From Streptomyces gelaticus (GTDB taxonomy: Bacteria > Actinomycetota > Actinomycetes > Streptomycetales > Streptomycetaceae): 64,000 nucleotides of DNA. The stretch covers positions 295,502 through 359,501 of the forward strand of contig NZ_BMTF01000005.1 of assembly GCF_014649535.1 (NCBI RefSeq). The letters run 5' to 3'. Made by a program: the position numbers and the translations under genes. Of the stretch, positions 35,971 through 45,250 are shown one piece after another. Below the pieces are notes generated by a model that was not told the origin of the DNA, searched no databases, and worked only from the letters and a program-made list of their open reading frames with translations. How positions within the stretch are numbered: the stretch's first letter is position 1; every line of letters starts with the position of its first letter.

Positions 35971-36501
35971 ATGACCAGCGAAACCGAACAGAGCGTGAGC
36001 TCCGGGCGTGACGCGGAGGCCGTGTCGCGGTTCGTGGAGCGGTTCGCGTCCGAGATGACCGAGGCGGGGATGCAGCGGATGGCGTCCCGGGTCTTCGCCG
36101 CGCTCCTCGCGGACGACGACGGCTCCATGACCTCCGCCGAGCTCGCCATGGCGCTGCAGATCAGCCCGGCGGCCGTGTCCGGCGCGGTCAACTACCTCAC
36201 GCAGGTCAGCATGGTCGGCCGCGAGCGCGAGCCGGGCTCGCGCCGCGACCGCTACCGCCTGCACGACGAGGTCTGGTACACCACGTTCACCAACCGCGAC
36301 CGGGTGCTGACCCGCTGGGAGAGCACCCTCAAGGAGGGCGTCCGCATCCTGGGCGAGGACACCCCGGCCGGCGCCCGGATCGCCGAGACGGTGGCGTTCT
36401 TCGAGTTCCTGCAGGCGGAGCTGGCCGGGGCGATGGACCGCTGGCACGAGCACCGCAAGACGCTCGGCCTTCCGGCCCGCGACGGGCACGCGAACGCCTG
36501 A
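35971..36501 (+). CDS. GbsR/MarR-type transcriptional regulator
   Basis: A 176-residue winged-helix protein. Helix-turn-helix: RVFAALLADDDGSMTSAELAMALQISPAAVSGAVNYLTQVSMVGRER, then the wing EPGSRRDRYRLHDEVWY. The C-terminal dimerisation helices (residues 110-170) fit the GbsR/MarR subset often found beside ABC exporters in actinobacteria. It is divergent from the ABC operon with the palindrome between them, so repression of both is likely, with the exported compound as the plausible inducer (inference). The last codons fall inside a tandem repeat. Confidence 0.9.
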   Translation: MTSETEQSVSSGRDAEAVSRFVERFASEMTEAGMQRMASRVFAALLADDDGSMTSAELAMALQISPAAVSGAVNYLTQVSMVGREREPGSRRDRYRLHDEVWYTTFTNRDRVLTRWESTLKEGVRILGEDTPAGARIAETVAFFEFLQAELAGAMDRWHEHRKTLGLPARDGHANA

Positions 36502-36580
36502 CGGGCCCGCGACCGCCTGACGCGTGGACGCGCTATCGCCTGACTGACGGGCACGCGCGAACGCCTGACGGGCCTGTGGG
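36481..36580. repeat. Imperfect ~20-25-bp tandem repeat at the 3' end of the regulator
   Basis: GACGGGCACGCGAACGCCT at 36481-36499 recurs, slightly changed, from 36502, in part around 36530, and from 36546, with a further partial unit after 36568. The first copy encodes the C-terminus of the regulator (DGHANA); the others are downstream of its stop. Confidence 0.65.
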
Positions 36581-36722
36581 CGCTGTGGCAAGCGGCGCGG
36601 GGCCCGACAGGCGGGTGTGCGCGCCCGTCACATCGGGCCGGGGATCATTTCCGCCAGGGTGGCGAGGCCGCACCGATTCCGATCGCCGAGGGGAGCACAC
36701 GCTTTCGCCCCCTGGGCGGAAG

Positions 36723-37580
36723 CTACCCTTCCGCCACCGGCAGCATCAGTCCCCAGGCGCCCGCCCGCACCGTCCAGGTCCGCGTCCGCACCGGGCCGCC
36801 GACCTGGATGTCCGCCCGGTAGCGGAAGTCCGCGCCCGAGACCGTGACGGCCTTCGCCTCCGTCGTCACCGGATCGGCCGACGGCGGGCGGATCACCACC
36901 TCCGCGAGGCCCCCGTCGCCGCCCTGCGAGGTCACGGTCACCGATTCGACCGGGCGGTCCAGGTCGTTCAGCAGGACGCCGTCGGCCTCGACCCGCAGCC
37001 GGTGCGTGGGCGGCGGGGCGGCGGGTGTCGCCGGAGCGGGGCGCACCAGGGTGCGGACCAGATTGCGGCAGGTGTCCCAGACCGCGGTGACCCCCGTGTG
37101 CCCGGCCGCCGCGCCCGGCAGCGTGCTCAGGGCCGGGATGTGCAGCGCGCCCAGGACCACGCCGTCGCTGTCGTCGACCAGCAGGTCCAGCTTGCGCGCT
37201 GCGCCGTCCAGCGCGGTGCGCGCCGCCGCCACCGCGCCCATCGGCACGCCGAGCGAATGGGCGAGTTCCAGCGCGGCCGCAGTGCCGACCGGGACCAGCG
37301 AGAGCGTGCTCCCGCCCGGCTCCCGCTCCCGGTGCAACTGGGCCACCGCCCGCCGCAGCGCACGGTCGTCGCCGACCACCACCGGCCGTCGACTGCCCCG
37401 GCGGGACAGGGCACGGGCGAATTCCTCGGGCCCGTCGGGCAGGCAGATCTTGGCGTGTGAACCGGCGCTCAGCACGTCCTTCGCGATACGCACGGACTCG
37501 CCGTCGGTCCGGCGGGCGACCGGGTCGATGACCACCAGCAGCTGGTGCGCACCGTCGCCGGGGGGCTGGGCAGCCGACAC
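36723..37580 (-). CDS. Diacylglycerol kinase-like protein lacking the GGDGT motif
   Basis: A 285-residue protein aligned by eye with diacylglycerol/sphingosine-kinase catalytic folds: LLVVIDPVARR at the start, LSLVPVGTAAALELAHSLGVP in place of PxGTGNDFA, and the C-terminal beta-sandwich (HRLRVEADGVLLNDLDRPVESVTV). The nucleotide motif GGDGT is replaced by VVVGDDRAL and GTGND by GTAAA. Loss of these residues argues against normal lipid-kinase activity. A GTG at 37580 follows GAGGAAGGA; an upstream TTG (37613) is possible. It is divergent from purA. Confidence 0.78.
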   Translation of the reverse strand: MSAAQPPGDGAHQLLVVIDPVARRTDGESVRIAKDVLSAGSHAKICLPDGPEEFARALSRRGSRRPVVVGDDRALRRAVAQLHREREPGGSTLSLVPVGTAAALELAHSLGVPMGAVAAARTALDGAARKLDLLVDDSDGVVLGALHIPALSTLPGAAAGHTGVTAVWDTCRNLVRTLVRPAPATPAAPPPTHRLRVEADGVLLNDLDRPVESVTVTSQGGDGGLAEVVIRPPSADPVTTEAKAVTVSGADFRYRADIQVGGPVRTRTWTVRAGAWGLMLPVAEG

Positions 37581-37614
37581 CTCGGTCCTTCCTCGGGTAG
37601 CATCTTGGTGCAAG

Positions 37615-37642
37615 AGCCCCTTGCGCTATTGCGCCAGGGGCT
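37615..37642. other. Stem-loop in the purA/DAGK-like divergent region
   Basis: AGCCCCT-T-GCGC pairs with GCGC-C-AGGGGCT across a TATT loop, giving 11 base pairs with one mismatch. It is upstream of both divergent genes, so it could be a leader structure of the minus-strand gene or an insulator. Its role is not determined. Confidence 0.5.
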
Positions 37643-37691
37643 TCGTCTATTCCGGGGCACCCGGTTCGACGGTTCAGGCCTTGTCGTACAT

Positions 37692-37712
37692 CGTCGTACG
37701 GCATGTACGACG
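37692..37712. promoter_or_regulatory. Palindrome upstream of purA
   Basis: CGTCGTAC-N5-GTACGACG, perfect 8-bp arms, 55 bases before the purA start and next to a direct repeat TCGTACAT/TCGTACGG. It looks like an operator, but the regulator is unknown. No clear -35/-10 pair was fixed. Confidence 0.55.
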
Positions 37713-37766
37713 TTTACGTACGCCCCCTGACCTTGGACATGCCCCGCCCGGAAGGGGTGTACGCCT

Positions 37767-39050
37767 GTGCCCGCACTTGTGCTGCTCGGTGCTCAGTGGG
37801 GTGACGAGGGCAAGGGAAAGGCCACCGACCTCCTCGGTGGATCCGTGGACTATGTGGTGCGCTACCAAGGTGGCAACAACGCCGGCCATACGGTGGTCGT
37901 CGGTGACCAGAAGTACGCACTGCATCTCCTCCCCTCCGGAATCCTTTCGCCGGGATGTACCCCGGTCATCGGAAACGGTGTCGTCGTCGACCCGGCCGTC
38001 CTGCTCTCCGAGCTGAGTGGGCTGAACGACCGCGGCGTGGACACGTCCAAGCTGCTGATCAGCGGCAATGCCCATTTGATCACCCCGTACAACGTCACGA
38101 TCGACAAGGTGACGGAACGGTTCCTCGGGAAGCGCAAGATCGGCACGACCGGTCGCGGCATCGGCCCGACATACGCCGACAAGATCAACCGGGTGGGCAT
38201 CCGCGTCCAGGACCTCTACGACGAGTCGATCCTGGAGCAGAAGGTCGAGGCGGCCCTGGAGCAGAAGAACCAGCTCCTCGCCAAGGTCTTCAACCGGCGC
38301 GCGATCGAGTCCGGCAGGATCGTCGAGGAGATGCTCCAGTACGCGGAGCAGATCAAGCCGTACGTCGCCGACACGACGCTGGTCCTGAACAACGCCATCG
38401 ACGCGGGCAAGGTCGTCCTTTTCGAGGGCGGCCAGGGCACGCTGCTCGACGTCGACCACGGCACGTACCCCTTCGTCACCTCGTCGAACCCGACCGCGGG
38501 CGGCGCCTGCACCGGTGCCGGCGTGGGCCCGACGAAGATCAGCCGGGTCATCGGCATCCTCAAGGCGTACACCACCCGCGTCGGCGCCGGCCCGTTCCCG
38601 ACGGAGCTGTTCGACGAGGACGGCGAGGCGCTGCGCCGGATCGGCGGCGAGCGCGGTGTCACCACCGGCCGCGACCGTCGCTGCGGCTGGTTCGACGCGG
38701 TCATCGCGCGGTACGCGACCCGGGTCAACGGCCTCACCGACTTCTTCCTCACCAAGCTGGACGTGCTGACCGGCTGGGAGCAGATCCCGGTCTGCGTGGC
38801 GTACGAGATCGACGGCAAGCGCGTCGAGGAACTCCCGTACAGCCAGACCGACTTCCACCACGCGAAGCCGGTCTACGAGATGCTGCCGGGCTGGTCCGAG
38901 GACATCACGAAGGCGAAGACCTTCGCCGACCTGCCGAAGAACGCGCAGGCGTACGTGAAGGCGCTGGAGGACATGTCCGGCGCCCCGATCTCCGCGATCG
39001 GCGTCGGCCCCGGCCGCACCGAGACCATCGAGATCAACTCCTTCCTGTAG
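37767..39050 (+). CDS. purA: Adenylosuccinate synthetase
   Basis: A 427-residue GTP-dependent enzyme forming adenylosuccinate from IMP and aspartate, the first committed step to AMP. Landmarks are [15 protein letters not shown] (P-loop variant), [49 protein letters not shown] and [14 protein letters not shown]. The GTG start follows GGAAGGGG. It is monocistronic with a strong terminator after it; it marks the left border of the defence island. Confidence 0.97.
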   Translation: MPALVLLGAQWGDEGKGKATDLLGGSVDYVVRYQGGNNAGHTVVVGDQKYALHLLPSGILSPGCTPVIGNGVVVDPAVLLSELSGLNDRGVDTSKLLISGNAHLITPYNVTIDKVTERFLGKRKIGTTGRGIGPTYADKINRVGIRVQDLYDESILEQKVEAALEQKNQLLAKVFNRRAIESGRIVEEMLQYAEQIKPYVADTTLVLNNAIDAGKVVLFEGGQGTLLDVDHGTYPFVTSSNPTAGGACTGAGVGPTKISRVIGILKAYTTRVGAGPFPTELFDEDGEALRRIGGERGVTTGRDRRCGWFDAVIARYATRVNGLTDFFLTKLDVLTGWEQIPVCVAYEIDGKRVEELPYSQTDFHHAKPVYEMLPGWSEDITKAKTFADLPKNAQAYVKALEDMSGAPISAIGVGPGRTETIEINSFL

Positions 39051-39058
39051 GGAACACC

Positions 39059-39099
39059 GCAGCGGCGGCCGACAGGCATGAGGTGTCGGCCGCCGCTGC
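39059..39099 (+). terminator. Terminator of purA
   Basis: Perfect 16-bp arms (39059-39074 and 39084-39099), a 9-base loop, 8 bases after the stop. Confidence 0.92.
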
Positions 39100-39156
39100 G
39101 CACCTGCCCCACGGGCTGGATGGTGTGACTAGTCTGTCCGCCATGAAGGAGACAGG

Positions 39157-40425
39157 ATGCTGCTGAGATTCCGGGTGGCGAACGTCCGGTCCCTGCGCGA
39201 CGAGCAGGAACTGTCGTTCGTCGTGCCCGAGGGGAGCGAGAGGGAACGGGCCGCAGCGCGTGAGCTTGCCTTCTCGGACGGCAGTCGGCTCCCTGTTCAC
39301 ACCGTCGTCGGTGTCTTCGGAGCCAATGCCTCCGGTAAATCCAATGTGATCGCCGCGCTGAAGAACATGCGGCATGCGGTCCTGCGCTCCTACGCCGACT
39401 GGACGTCCTACGACGGTATCCCTCGTGACGAGTTCGCCCTTGACCCCAAGGCCGCGTCGGAGACCTCCTTGTACGAGGCGGACTTCGTCCTTGACGACGG
39501 TGTTCGCTGGACGTACGGATTCGAGCTGGGCGCGCGGCGGGTCGAGGCGGAATGGCTCTACGCCTACCCCAAGGGCCGGCGCCAGGTGTGGTTCGAGCGG
39601 GACGCCAGCCGGGACAAGGACTTCGAATTCCCTGGCGAACGGCTCCACGACCGCACGCGTCTCGCCCGTACGACGCGGCCGGACGCCCTCCTTCTGACCC
39701 GCGCCGCCAACGACGGGCACGAACAACTCACGCCGATCTTCGACTGGTTCAAGAACAACCTCTGGGACGTCACCCCCGAGACCGAGCGCACTCAGCGCGA
39801 GGACTACACGGCCATGCAGCTGCTGCGAAGCGAGGATTTCCAGCGCAGGGCCGAGGAACTGCTGAAGGTGGCCGATCTCGGTATCGCGGGCGTGGAAGTC
39901 GAGCAGTCGTCGTCCGGACGACCCGTGGTACGGCTGATCCACGCGGGCGGTGGCGAGCGGACGGCGATGGACTGGTCCTCGGAGTCCTGGGGGACTCGCT
40001 CCTGGTTCGCGTTGATCGGTCCGCTCCTGCTCGCCCTCGACACCGGCGCGGTGCTGCTCATCGACGAGCTGGACGCCAGCCTGCACTCGCGCTTCGCAGC
40101 AGAGGTCGTACGTCTTTTCCAGGCCCCCTGGGTGAATCCGAAGGGTGCGCAGCTGATCTTCACCGGGCACGATCCCTCTCTGCTGCGGACACCGGGCGGC
40201 GGCCGGCTCCTGGAGCCGGGACAGCTGTGGCTCACCGAGAAGGACGAGCGGGGCGCGACGGAGCTGTCGTCCGTCGCCGACTGGGATCCCACGGACGAGG
40301 AAGACCTGATGGCGTCGTATCTCGCGGGGTCCTTCGGCGCGGTGCCGAAGGTCTCCGAGGGCCAGATCGGGCGACGGCTGATGCGGACGGACGACTTGGC
40401 TCGGATGGAGGCGGAAGAGGTCTGA
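39157..40425 (+). CDS. rloA: RloA-type AAA/ABC ATPase of a defence pair
   Basis: A 422-residue ATPase. Walker A is GVFGANASGKSNVI (near residues 52-65); Walker B is VLLIDELDASLHSRFAAEVV, followed by IFTGHDPSLL (H-loop). The insertion between them is large, as in AAA15/OLD-type ATPases that partner TOPRIM nucleases. TAGTCT at 39130-39135 is a -10 candidate, and AAGGAG is 5 bases before the ATG. Its stop overlaps rloB by one base (TGATG). RloA/RloB were named as restriction-linked ORFs in Campylobacter type I loci, exactly the context seen here. The likely role is phage sensing coupled to a toxic partner; this is inferred, not shown. Confidence 0.88.
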   Translation: MLLRFRVANVRSLRDEQELSFVVPEGSERERAAARELAFSDGSRLPVHTVVGVFGANASGKSNVIAALKNMRHAVLRSYADWTSYDGIPRDEFALDPKAASETSLYEADFVLDDGVRWTYGFELGARRVEAEWLYAYPKGRRQVWFERDASRDKDFEFPGERLHDRTRLARTTRPDALLLTRAANDGHEQLTPIFDWFKNNLWDVTPETERTQREDYTAMQLLRSEDFQRRAEELLKVADLGIAGVEVEQSSSGRPVVRLIHAGGGERTAMDWSSESWGTRSWFALIGPLLLALDTGAVLLIDELDASLHSRFAAEVVRLFQAPWVNPKGAQLIFTGHDPSLLRTPGGGRLLEPGQLWLTEKDERGATELSSVADWDPTDEEDLMASYLAGSFGAVPKVSEGQIGRRLMRTDDLARMEAEEV

Positions 40426-41162
40426 TGGCGAGGCCAAGGGGAGGGGACAGCGTTTCCCGGAAGAAGGGCGGCGCGAAGGGCCGTAAGAACCGCGCCCGCC
40501 AGGTGTACATCTTCACCGAGGGCGAGGTCACCGAGCCCGAGTACATCGACATCATCGTGAAGAAGGGCACCCCGGCCACGCCGGGCCGCAGCGTCGATTA
40601 CCACTTCGAGAACGAGAACGCCGTAGGCAAGCACCGCAAGCCGTACGCCATGGTCAAGGACGCCGTCCGCACCCTGCGCAAGGTCGAGCGGGAGGCCAGG
40701 GACGCCGGACTGAAGCAGGACGACGACTGGAACTGGCCCCAGGTGTGGGTGCTCTTCGACCGTGACGACCATCTGAACATCACCGAGGCCAGGCAGCTCG
40801 CGGACAAGGAAGGGGTCAAGATCGCCTACTCGCACCCCTGCTTCGAACTCTGGCGGCTCCTGCACTACACGAACTACACCAGCAGCTTCGGTGGTGTCTG
40901 CTCGGACGCCAACAGCCGCCTACGCTCGCGCCCCGGCTTCGCGGCGACGTACGGACGACAGGTACGTACCGTCTCCGAGCAGCAGTCGAAGCACATGCGC
41001 GAGGAACAGGTGCTGAGCGCCGACGGACAGCGTTACGCGTCCGCCAAAAAGTTCGCGCAGAAGATCAATGCCGCTCAGCTCCCGGTCAATCCCGAGAAGT
41101 GGGACCCGTACACCGATGTCTGGTGTTTCGTTGAGGACGGACTGCTCCTCAGCGGCTATTAG
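40425..41162 (+). CDS. rloB: RloB-family protein (TOPRIM-like nuclease candidate)
   Basis: A 245-residue basic protein. RQVYIFTEGEVTEPEYIDII gives a conserved Glu in TEGExTE, and VWVLFDRDDHLNITEA gives a DxDD acidic motif. This Glu plus DxD layout resembles a TOPRIM metal site. The region SHPCFELWRLLHY is typical of RloB proteins. The ATG at 40425 overlaps the rloA stop, so the partner ATPase and this protein are made together. The N-terminus (MARPRGGDSVSRKKGGAKGRKNR) is strongly basic, suiting nucleic-acid binding. Type I methylase genes follow after 97 bp. Confidence 0.85.
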   Translation: MARPRGGDSVSRKKGGAKGRKNRARQVYIFTEGEVTEPEYIDIIVKKGTPATPGRSVDYHFENENAVGKHRKPYAMVKDAVRTLRKVEREARDAGLKQDDDWNWPQVWVLFDRDDHLNITEARQLADKEGVKIAYSHPCFELWRLLHYTNYTSSFGGVCSDANSRLRSRPGFAATYGRQVRTVSEQQSKHMREEQVLSADGQRYASAKKFAQKINAAQLPVNPEKWDPYTDVWCFVEDGLLLSGY

Positions 41163-41259
41163 GCTGCATCGGGGTACGTCCTCAATCGGCCGGGCGGCCC
41201 ACCGCCCGCTTCCCCTGCTTCTTCGCCGGCACAGCATCACACCACCTGGGAGTCCGTCC

Positions 41260-43986
41260 GTGGCCAAGCTCACGCTCGATCAACTGGAGCGTCACCTCTT
41301 CGCCGCGGCGGACATCCTGCGCGGCACCATGGACGCCGCCGAGTACCGCGACTTCCTGCTGGTGCTGCTGTTCCTGAAGCGGGTGAACGACGAGTTCGAC
41401 GCCGCCCGTGACCGGATCATCGACGAAGAGATGGCGCAGGGTGCGAGCCGGGAAGAGGCCGAGGAGGAGGCGGACGAGCCCAACCGCTACACGGCCGACA
41501 GGATCATGTACGTCCCCGCGTTGGCACGCTGGGGACGGCTGGCCGGCGCGGTGGACGACGTGGCGACGAGCTACCTCCAGCCCGCCCTCGATGTCCTGGA
41601 GGGCCAGAAGGGCAACGAGGGGCTCCGTGGCCTCTTCGGGCATGTGAACTTCAACCGGATCGGCGGAGGCGGCGGCACCGGAACGTCGGCGGCCAAGCTC
41701 GCGGACAAGCGGCTCTCCGCGCTCATCGGCCATTTCGGGAGTCTGCGGCTGCGGGGCGAGGACTTCGAGTTCCCGGACGTCATCGGGGCCGCGTACGAGT
41801 ACCTGCTGAAGGACTTCGCCGACTCGGCGGGTGCCAAGGGCGGCGAGTTCTACACCCCGCGTGCGGTCGTGCGGATGATGGTCGAGCTGGCACGCCCGCA
41901 CGCCGGCCAGCATGTGTACGACCCGTGCGTCGGCTCCGGCGGAATGCTCATCCACACCAAGGAGTACATCGAGGAGCACGGCGGCGACACCGAGGACCTG
42001 GCCCTGGCGGGACAGGACGCCAACAACGGCTCCTGGGTCATGGCCACCATGAACATGCTGTTCCACGGCGCCAGCGACTTCGACCTCAAGATCGGTGACA
42101 CGCTCACCAACCCGTTGCACGCCGACAAGTCGTACGACGTGGTGCTCAGCAACCCGCCCTTCTCCATGGACTACAGCGCGGACGAGCTGCCCGACCTCGA
42201 CGGCCGTATGAAGTACGGATACACGTCGGAGAAGGGCAAGGCCGACCTGATGTTCCTCCAGCACATGCTGTACATGGTGGAGGGTCGGGGCGGCTCGGTC
42301 TTCACCGTGATGCCGCACGGCGTGCTGTTCCGCGGTGGCGCGGAGGGAGACATCCGGGCCCGGCTCATCGAGGACGACCTGCTGGAGGCCGTGATCGGCC
42401 TCCCGTCCAACATCTTCTACGGCACCGGCATCCCCGCCTGCGTGCTGGTGCTGCGGGCGAGGGGCCAGAAGCACCAGGACCGGCAGGACAAGGTCCTGTT
42501 CATCAACGCCGACCGTGAGTTCCACTCCGAGCGAGCACAGAACATTCTGCTGCCGGAGCATGTGGAAAAGATCGTCTCCACATTCCACGACGAGGTGGGC
42601 GACGGTACGGGCGTGCCACGGTTCGCCCGGTGGGTGGAGCGGGACGAGCTGAAGAAGAACGCGTACAACCTCAACATCCGCCGCTATGTGGACAACACCC
42701 CGCCGCCCGAGCCGCAGGACGTACGCGCGCACCTGACGGGCGGGGTGCCGAAGTCGGAGATCGCCGAGGCCGAGAAGGCGGAGGTGCTGGGTGCGTACCG
42801 GATCGGTATCACGGACCTGTTCGCCGAGCGCACGCCCGATTCCGCGTACGTCGACTTCCTTCCTGAGGACGAGCGGCCGGACGCCGGGCGGCTGACCGCA
42901 CTGGCCGAGGGCCGGGAGCGGGAGCTGTGGGAGGCGTTCGACAAGTGGTGGGCGGTGGAGACGGAACAGATCGCTTCTTTGGCTCCCTACAAGGATGACG
43001 ACCGTACGGAGTTCGAGAAGCGGTCCCAGCTTGCCCGGCTGCGAGCCGACCTGATCGCCTCGTTCCGTGAGCTGCTGCTCGGCGTGGACCTGCTGGACCG
43101 GTACGCGCTCGCGGGAGCGGTAGCCGGGTGGTGGCAGGACGCCAGGAACGAGCTCAAGGCACTGGCTGGCAACGGCTTCAAGGGCGTCGTCGAAGGCTGG
43201 GTCGACACGGTCGAGACGATGCTTGAGCCGGAGCCCAATCCGTGGACGGGCGGCGCCCGCAAGCGGTCGGGCGCGGAGCGGCGCCAGGCGTATGGTCACA
43301 AGGTCGTGGCCCGGATCGCCCCGGACTTTCTGCGCGAACTGGCCGAGGCGGACGCGCTCAAGGCCAAGCTGGACGGGAAGGTGAAGGCGGCCGAGGAAGC
43401 GGAGGCCGCGAGGGCTGCTGCGGCGGCGGGCGTTACGGAGCAGGGCGAGGGCGAGGCCTCCGAGGACGCTGCGGCCCTCGATCCGGCGGTGGCGGACGCG
43501 TTGCTCAGCGAGCCGGACCTGAAGAAGCTGAAGAAGGAGCGGACGGCGGCCGGCAAGGCGGTGAAGGCGCTGGAGGAGGCGTTCTACCCGCTGGACGGGA
43601 TGGGGGGCGGCATGAAGGCCGCTGCCCTTGCCACTGTCGGGAAGAAGAGGGCGAAGGCTGCGGAGTCCGCCTCCAACGGGCAGACGACGCTGGACGTGAC
43701 GGGTGCCGATACCGCTGCCGACAAGGAGCGGCCCACGCCTCGTCTGCACGAGGTGCGCGACGCGCTGGACGAGGCGGGTGCGCGCGAGATCGTGCTCGGC
43801 ATCCTCCGGGACGACTTGGCGTCGAAGCTGGAGGGCCATGTCGTGCGTCGGCGGCGGGAGTTGATCGAAACGTATCTGGGCTGGGAGCGGAAGTACCTGG
43901 TGTCGCTGCGCGATATCGAGACGCGTCGCGAGGCTGCGGCGAAGCGGCTGGACGGGTTCCTGAAGGAGCTGGGTTATGTCGGCTGA
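41260..43986 (+). CDS. hsdM: Type I restriction-modification methyltransferase subunit, long form
   Basis: A 908-residue adenine-N6 methyltransferase. LTLDQLERHLFAAADILRGTMDAAEYRDFLLVLLFLKR is the N-terminal HsdM helical domain. GEFYTPRAVVRMMVELARP, then DPCVGSGGM (SAM motif I, near 221) and VVLSNPPFSMDY (catalytic NPPF, near 298) form the catalytic core. Normal HsdM is about 500 residues; residues 600-908 form an extra Ala/Lys/Glu-rich, coiled-coil tail ending KRLDGFLKELGYVG. The GTG at 41260 (VAKLTLDQL) follows GGGAG by 7 bases. It overlaps hsdS by 11 bases. Confidence 0.93.
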   Translation: MAKLTLDQLERHLFAAADILRGTMDAAEYRDFLLVLLFLKRVNDEFDAARDRIIDEEMAQGASREEAEEEADEPNRYTADRIMYVPALARWGRLAGAVDDVATSYLQPALDVLEGQKGNEGLRGLFGHVNFNRIGGGGGTGTSAAKLADKRLSALIGHFGSLRLRGEDFEFPDVIGAAYEYLLKDFADSAGAKGGEFYTPRAVVRMMVELARPHAGQHVYDPCVGSGGMLIHTKEYIEEHGGDTEDLALAGQDANNGSWVMATMNMLFHGASDFDLKIGDTLTNPLHADKSYDVVLSNPPFSMDYSADELPDLDGRMKYGYTSEKGKADLMFLQHMLYMVEGRGGSVFTVMPHGVLFRGGAEGDIRARLIEDDLLEAVIGLPSNIFYGTGIPACVLVLRARGQKHQDRQDKVLFINADREFHSERAQNILLPEHVEKIVSTFHDEVGDGTGVPRFARWVERDELKKNAYNLNIRRYVDNTPPPEPQDVRAHLTGGVPKSEIAEAEKAEVLGAYRIGITDLFAERTPDSAYVDFLPEDERPDAGRLTALAEGRERELWEAFDKWWAVETEQIASLAPYKDDDRTEFEKRSQLARLRADLIASFRELLLGVDLLDRYALAGAVAGWWQDARNELKALAGNGFKGVVEGWVDTVETMLEPEPNPWTGGARKRSGAERRQAYGHKVVARIAPDFLRELAEADALKAKLDGKVKAAEEAEAARAAAAAGVTEQGEGEASEDAAALDPAVADALLSEPDLKKLKKERTAAGKAVKALEEAFYPLDGMGGGMKAAALATVGKKRAKAAESASNGQTTLDVTGADTAADKERPTPRLHEVRDALDEAGAREIVLGILRDDLASKLEGHVVRRRRELIETYLGWERKYLVSLRDIETRREAAAKRLDGFLKELGYVG

Positions 43987-45235
43987 AAGGGGCGATATCC
44001 GCTGGGTTCCCGTGGGGGAGGTCGGTGAGGTGCGGATGGGTAAGCAGCTTTCGCCGGCCAGTAGCCAGGCGGACGGCATGCATGCTCCATACCTTCGTGT
44101 CGCCAACGTCCTGGACGGCCGGATCGACTACTCCGATGTGAAGACGATGAGCTTCAGCCCCTCGGAGCGGCAGAAGTATGGGCTGGAGCCTGGGGACATC
44201 CTGCTCAATGAGGGGCAGAGCCTGGAGCTGGTTGGCCGCAGCGCGATCTACGACGGGCCGCCGAGCGAGTATTTCTTTCAGAACACTCTCATCCGATTTC
44301 GGAGTGGCCCAGGTGTGGTTCCGGCGTATGCGCGTGAGGTCTTCAGAAGCTGGCTGAACGACGGGACATTTGCTTCGATCGCGAAGAAGACTACGAGTGT
44401 TGCGCACCTTGGCGGAGACAGGTTCGCGAAGCTTGCATTCCCTTTGGCTTCTCTTGTTCAGCAGCGTCGAATCGTCGAGATTTTGGGCGCGGTTACCGAA
44501 TCGGAGCGTGCGGCTGAGGTAGCGATCGCGAAGCTTCGATCCGTCCGGAGCGGAAGTGTATTGCGGGGAATGGCGGCGATCACGGCCCGCGACGTGCCGG
44601 CTGGATGGGATCGGACATGTCTTCGCGAGGTGGTTCCGTCAGTGGACTACGGGATCTCAGTTGCGCTGGACGAGGAGAGTCGCGGCATCCCGACACTCCG
44701 AATGAATAACCTCCATGATGGACGCCCTGAGCTCAGTGACCTGCGTTACTGTCCGCAGCCTGTGCACTCCAAGCATCTTCTGCAGGTGGGCGACGTGCTC
44801 TTCAACAGGACCAACAGTATTGAGCACATCGGTAAATCGTGTATGTGGGGCGGCGAGCTCGATAGGGCAACATTTGCTTCCTACCTGGTGCGCCTGAATC
44901 CCGATCCTCGGCGACTCGCTCCGCGGTATCTGGTTGAGTGGTTGCAGCATCCTGTAACCCGGCAACGCGTGCGTTCGATTTCGACGGTTGCGGTTCAGCA
45001 AGTGAATGTTAACCCTTCGAGACTTCGGGAGTTGGTCATCGATTTTCCGACCGACTTGGAGGAGCAAGGCAGGCTTATTGCGAGTCTGGAAATGTGTGAT
45101 CGTCGAATCTTGGCAGAACAAGAGAGTCTGGCCAAGCTTCGGGATGTGAAGCGGGGGATTTCTGATGCGCTACTCGGCGGCTTGTCTGGAACTCTCGGGA
45201 ACCTGACGGAGATCGCCAAAGTAGACCTGGTGTAA
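43976..45235 (+). CDS. hsdS: Type I restriction-modification specificity subunit
   Basis: A 419-residue HsdS with two target-recognition domains. TRD1 spans about 10-150 and TRD2 about 210-355, each followed by a conserved helix: VQQRRIVEILGAVTESERAAEVAIAKLRS and LEEQGRLIASLEMCDRRILAEQESLAKLRDVKRGI. Each TRD binds one half of a bipartite DNA target that cannot be predicted here. Base composition is visibly lower in GC than the flanks: the 60 bases 44341-44400 contain 31 G+C. That is usual for rapidly exchanged TRDs and points to horizontal shuffling. It overlaps hsdM by 11 bases. Confidence 0.93.
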   Translation: MSAERGDIRWVPVGEVGEVRMGKQLSPASSQADGMHAPYLRVANVLDGRIDYSDVKTMSFSPSERQKYGLEPGDILLNEGQSLELVGRSAIYDGPPSEYFFQNTLIRFRSGPGVVPAYAREVFRSWLNDGTFASIAKKTTSVAHLGGDRFAKLAFPLASLVQQRRIVEILGAVTESERAAEVAIAKLRSVRSGSVLRGMAAITARDVPAGWDRTCLREVVPSVDYGISVALDEESRGIPTLRMNNLHDGRPELSDLRYCPQPVHSKHLLQVGDVLFNRTNSIEHIGKSCMWGGELDRATFASYLVRLNPDPRRLAPRYLVEWLQHPVTRQRVRSISTVAVQQVNVNPSRLRELVIDFPTDLEEQGRLIASLEMCDRRILAEQESLAKLRDVKRGISDALLGGLSGTLGNLTEIAKVDLV

Positions 45236-45250
45236 CGGGAGAGATGGCGC

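Noticed and set aside
41068..41259. N-terminal extension of hsdM from ATG 41068
   Set aside because: It overlaps rloB in another frame and lacks HsdM homology. GTG 41260 has a good ribosome site and starts the HsdM N-domain.
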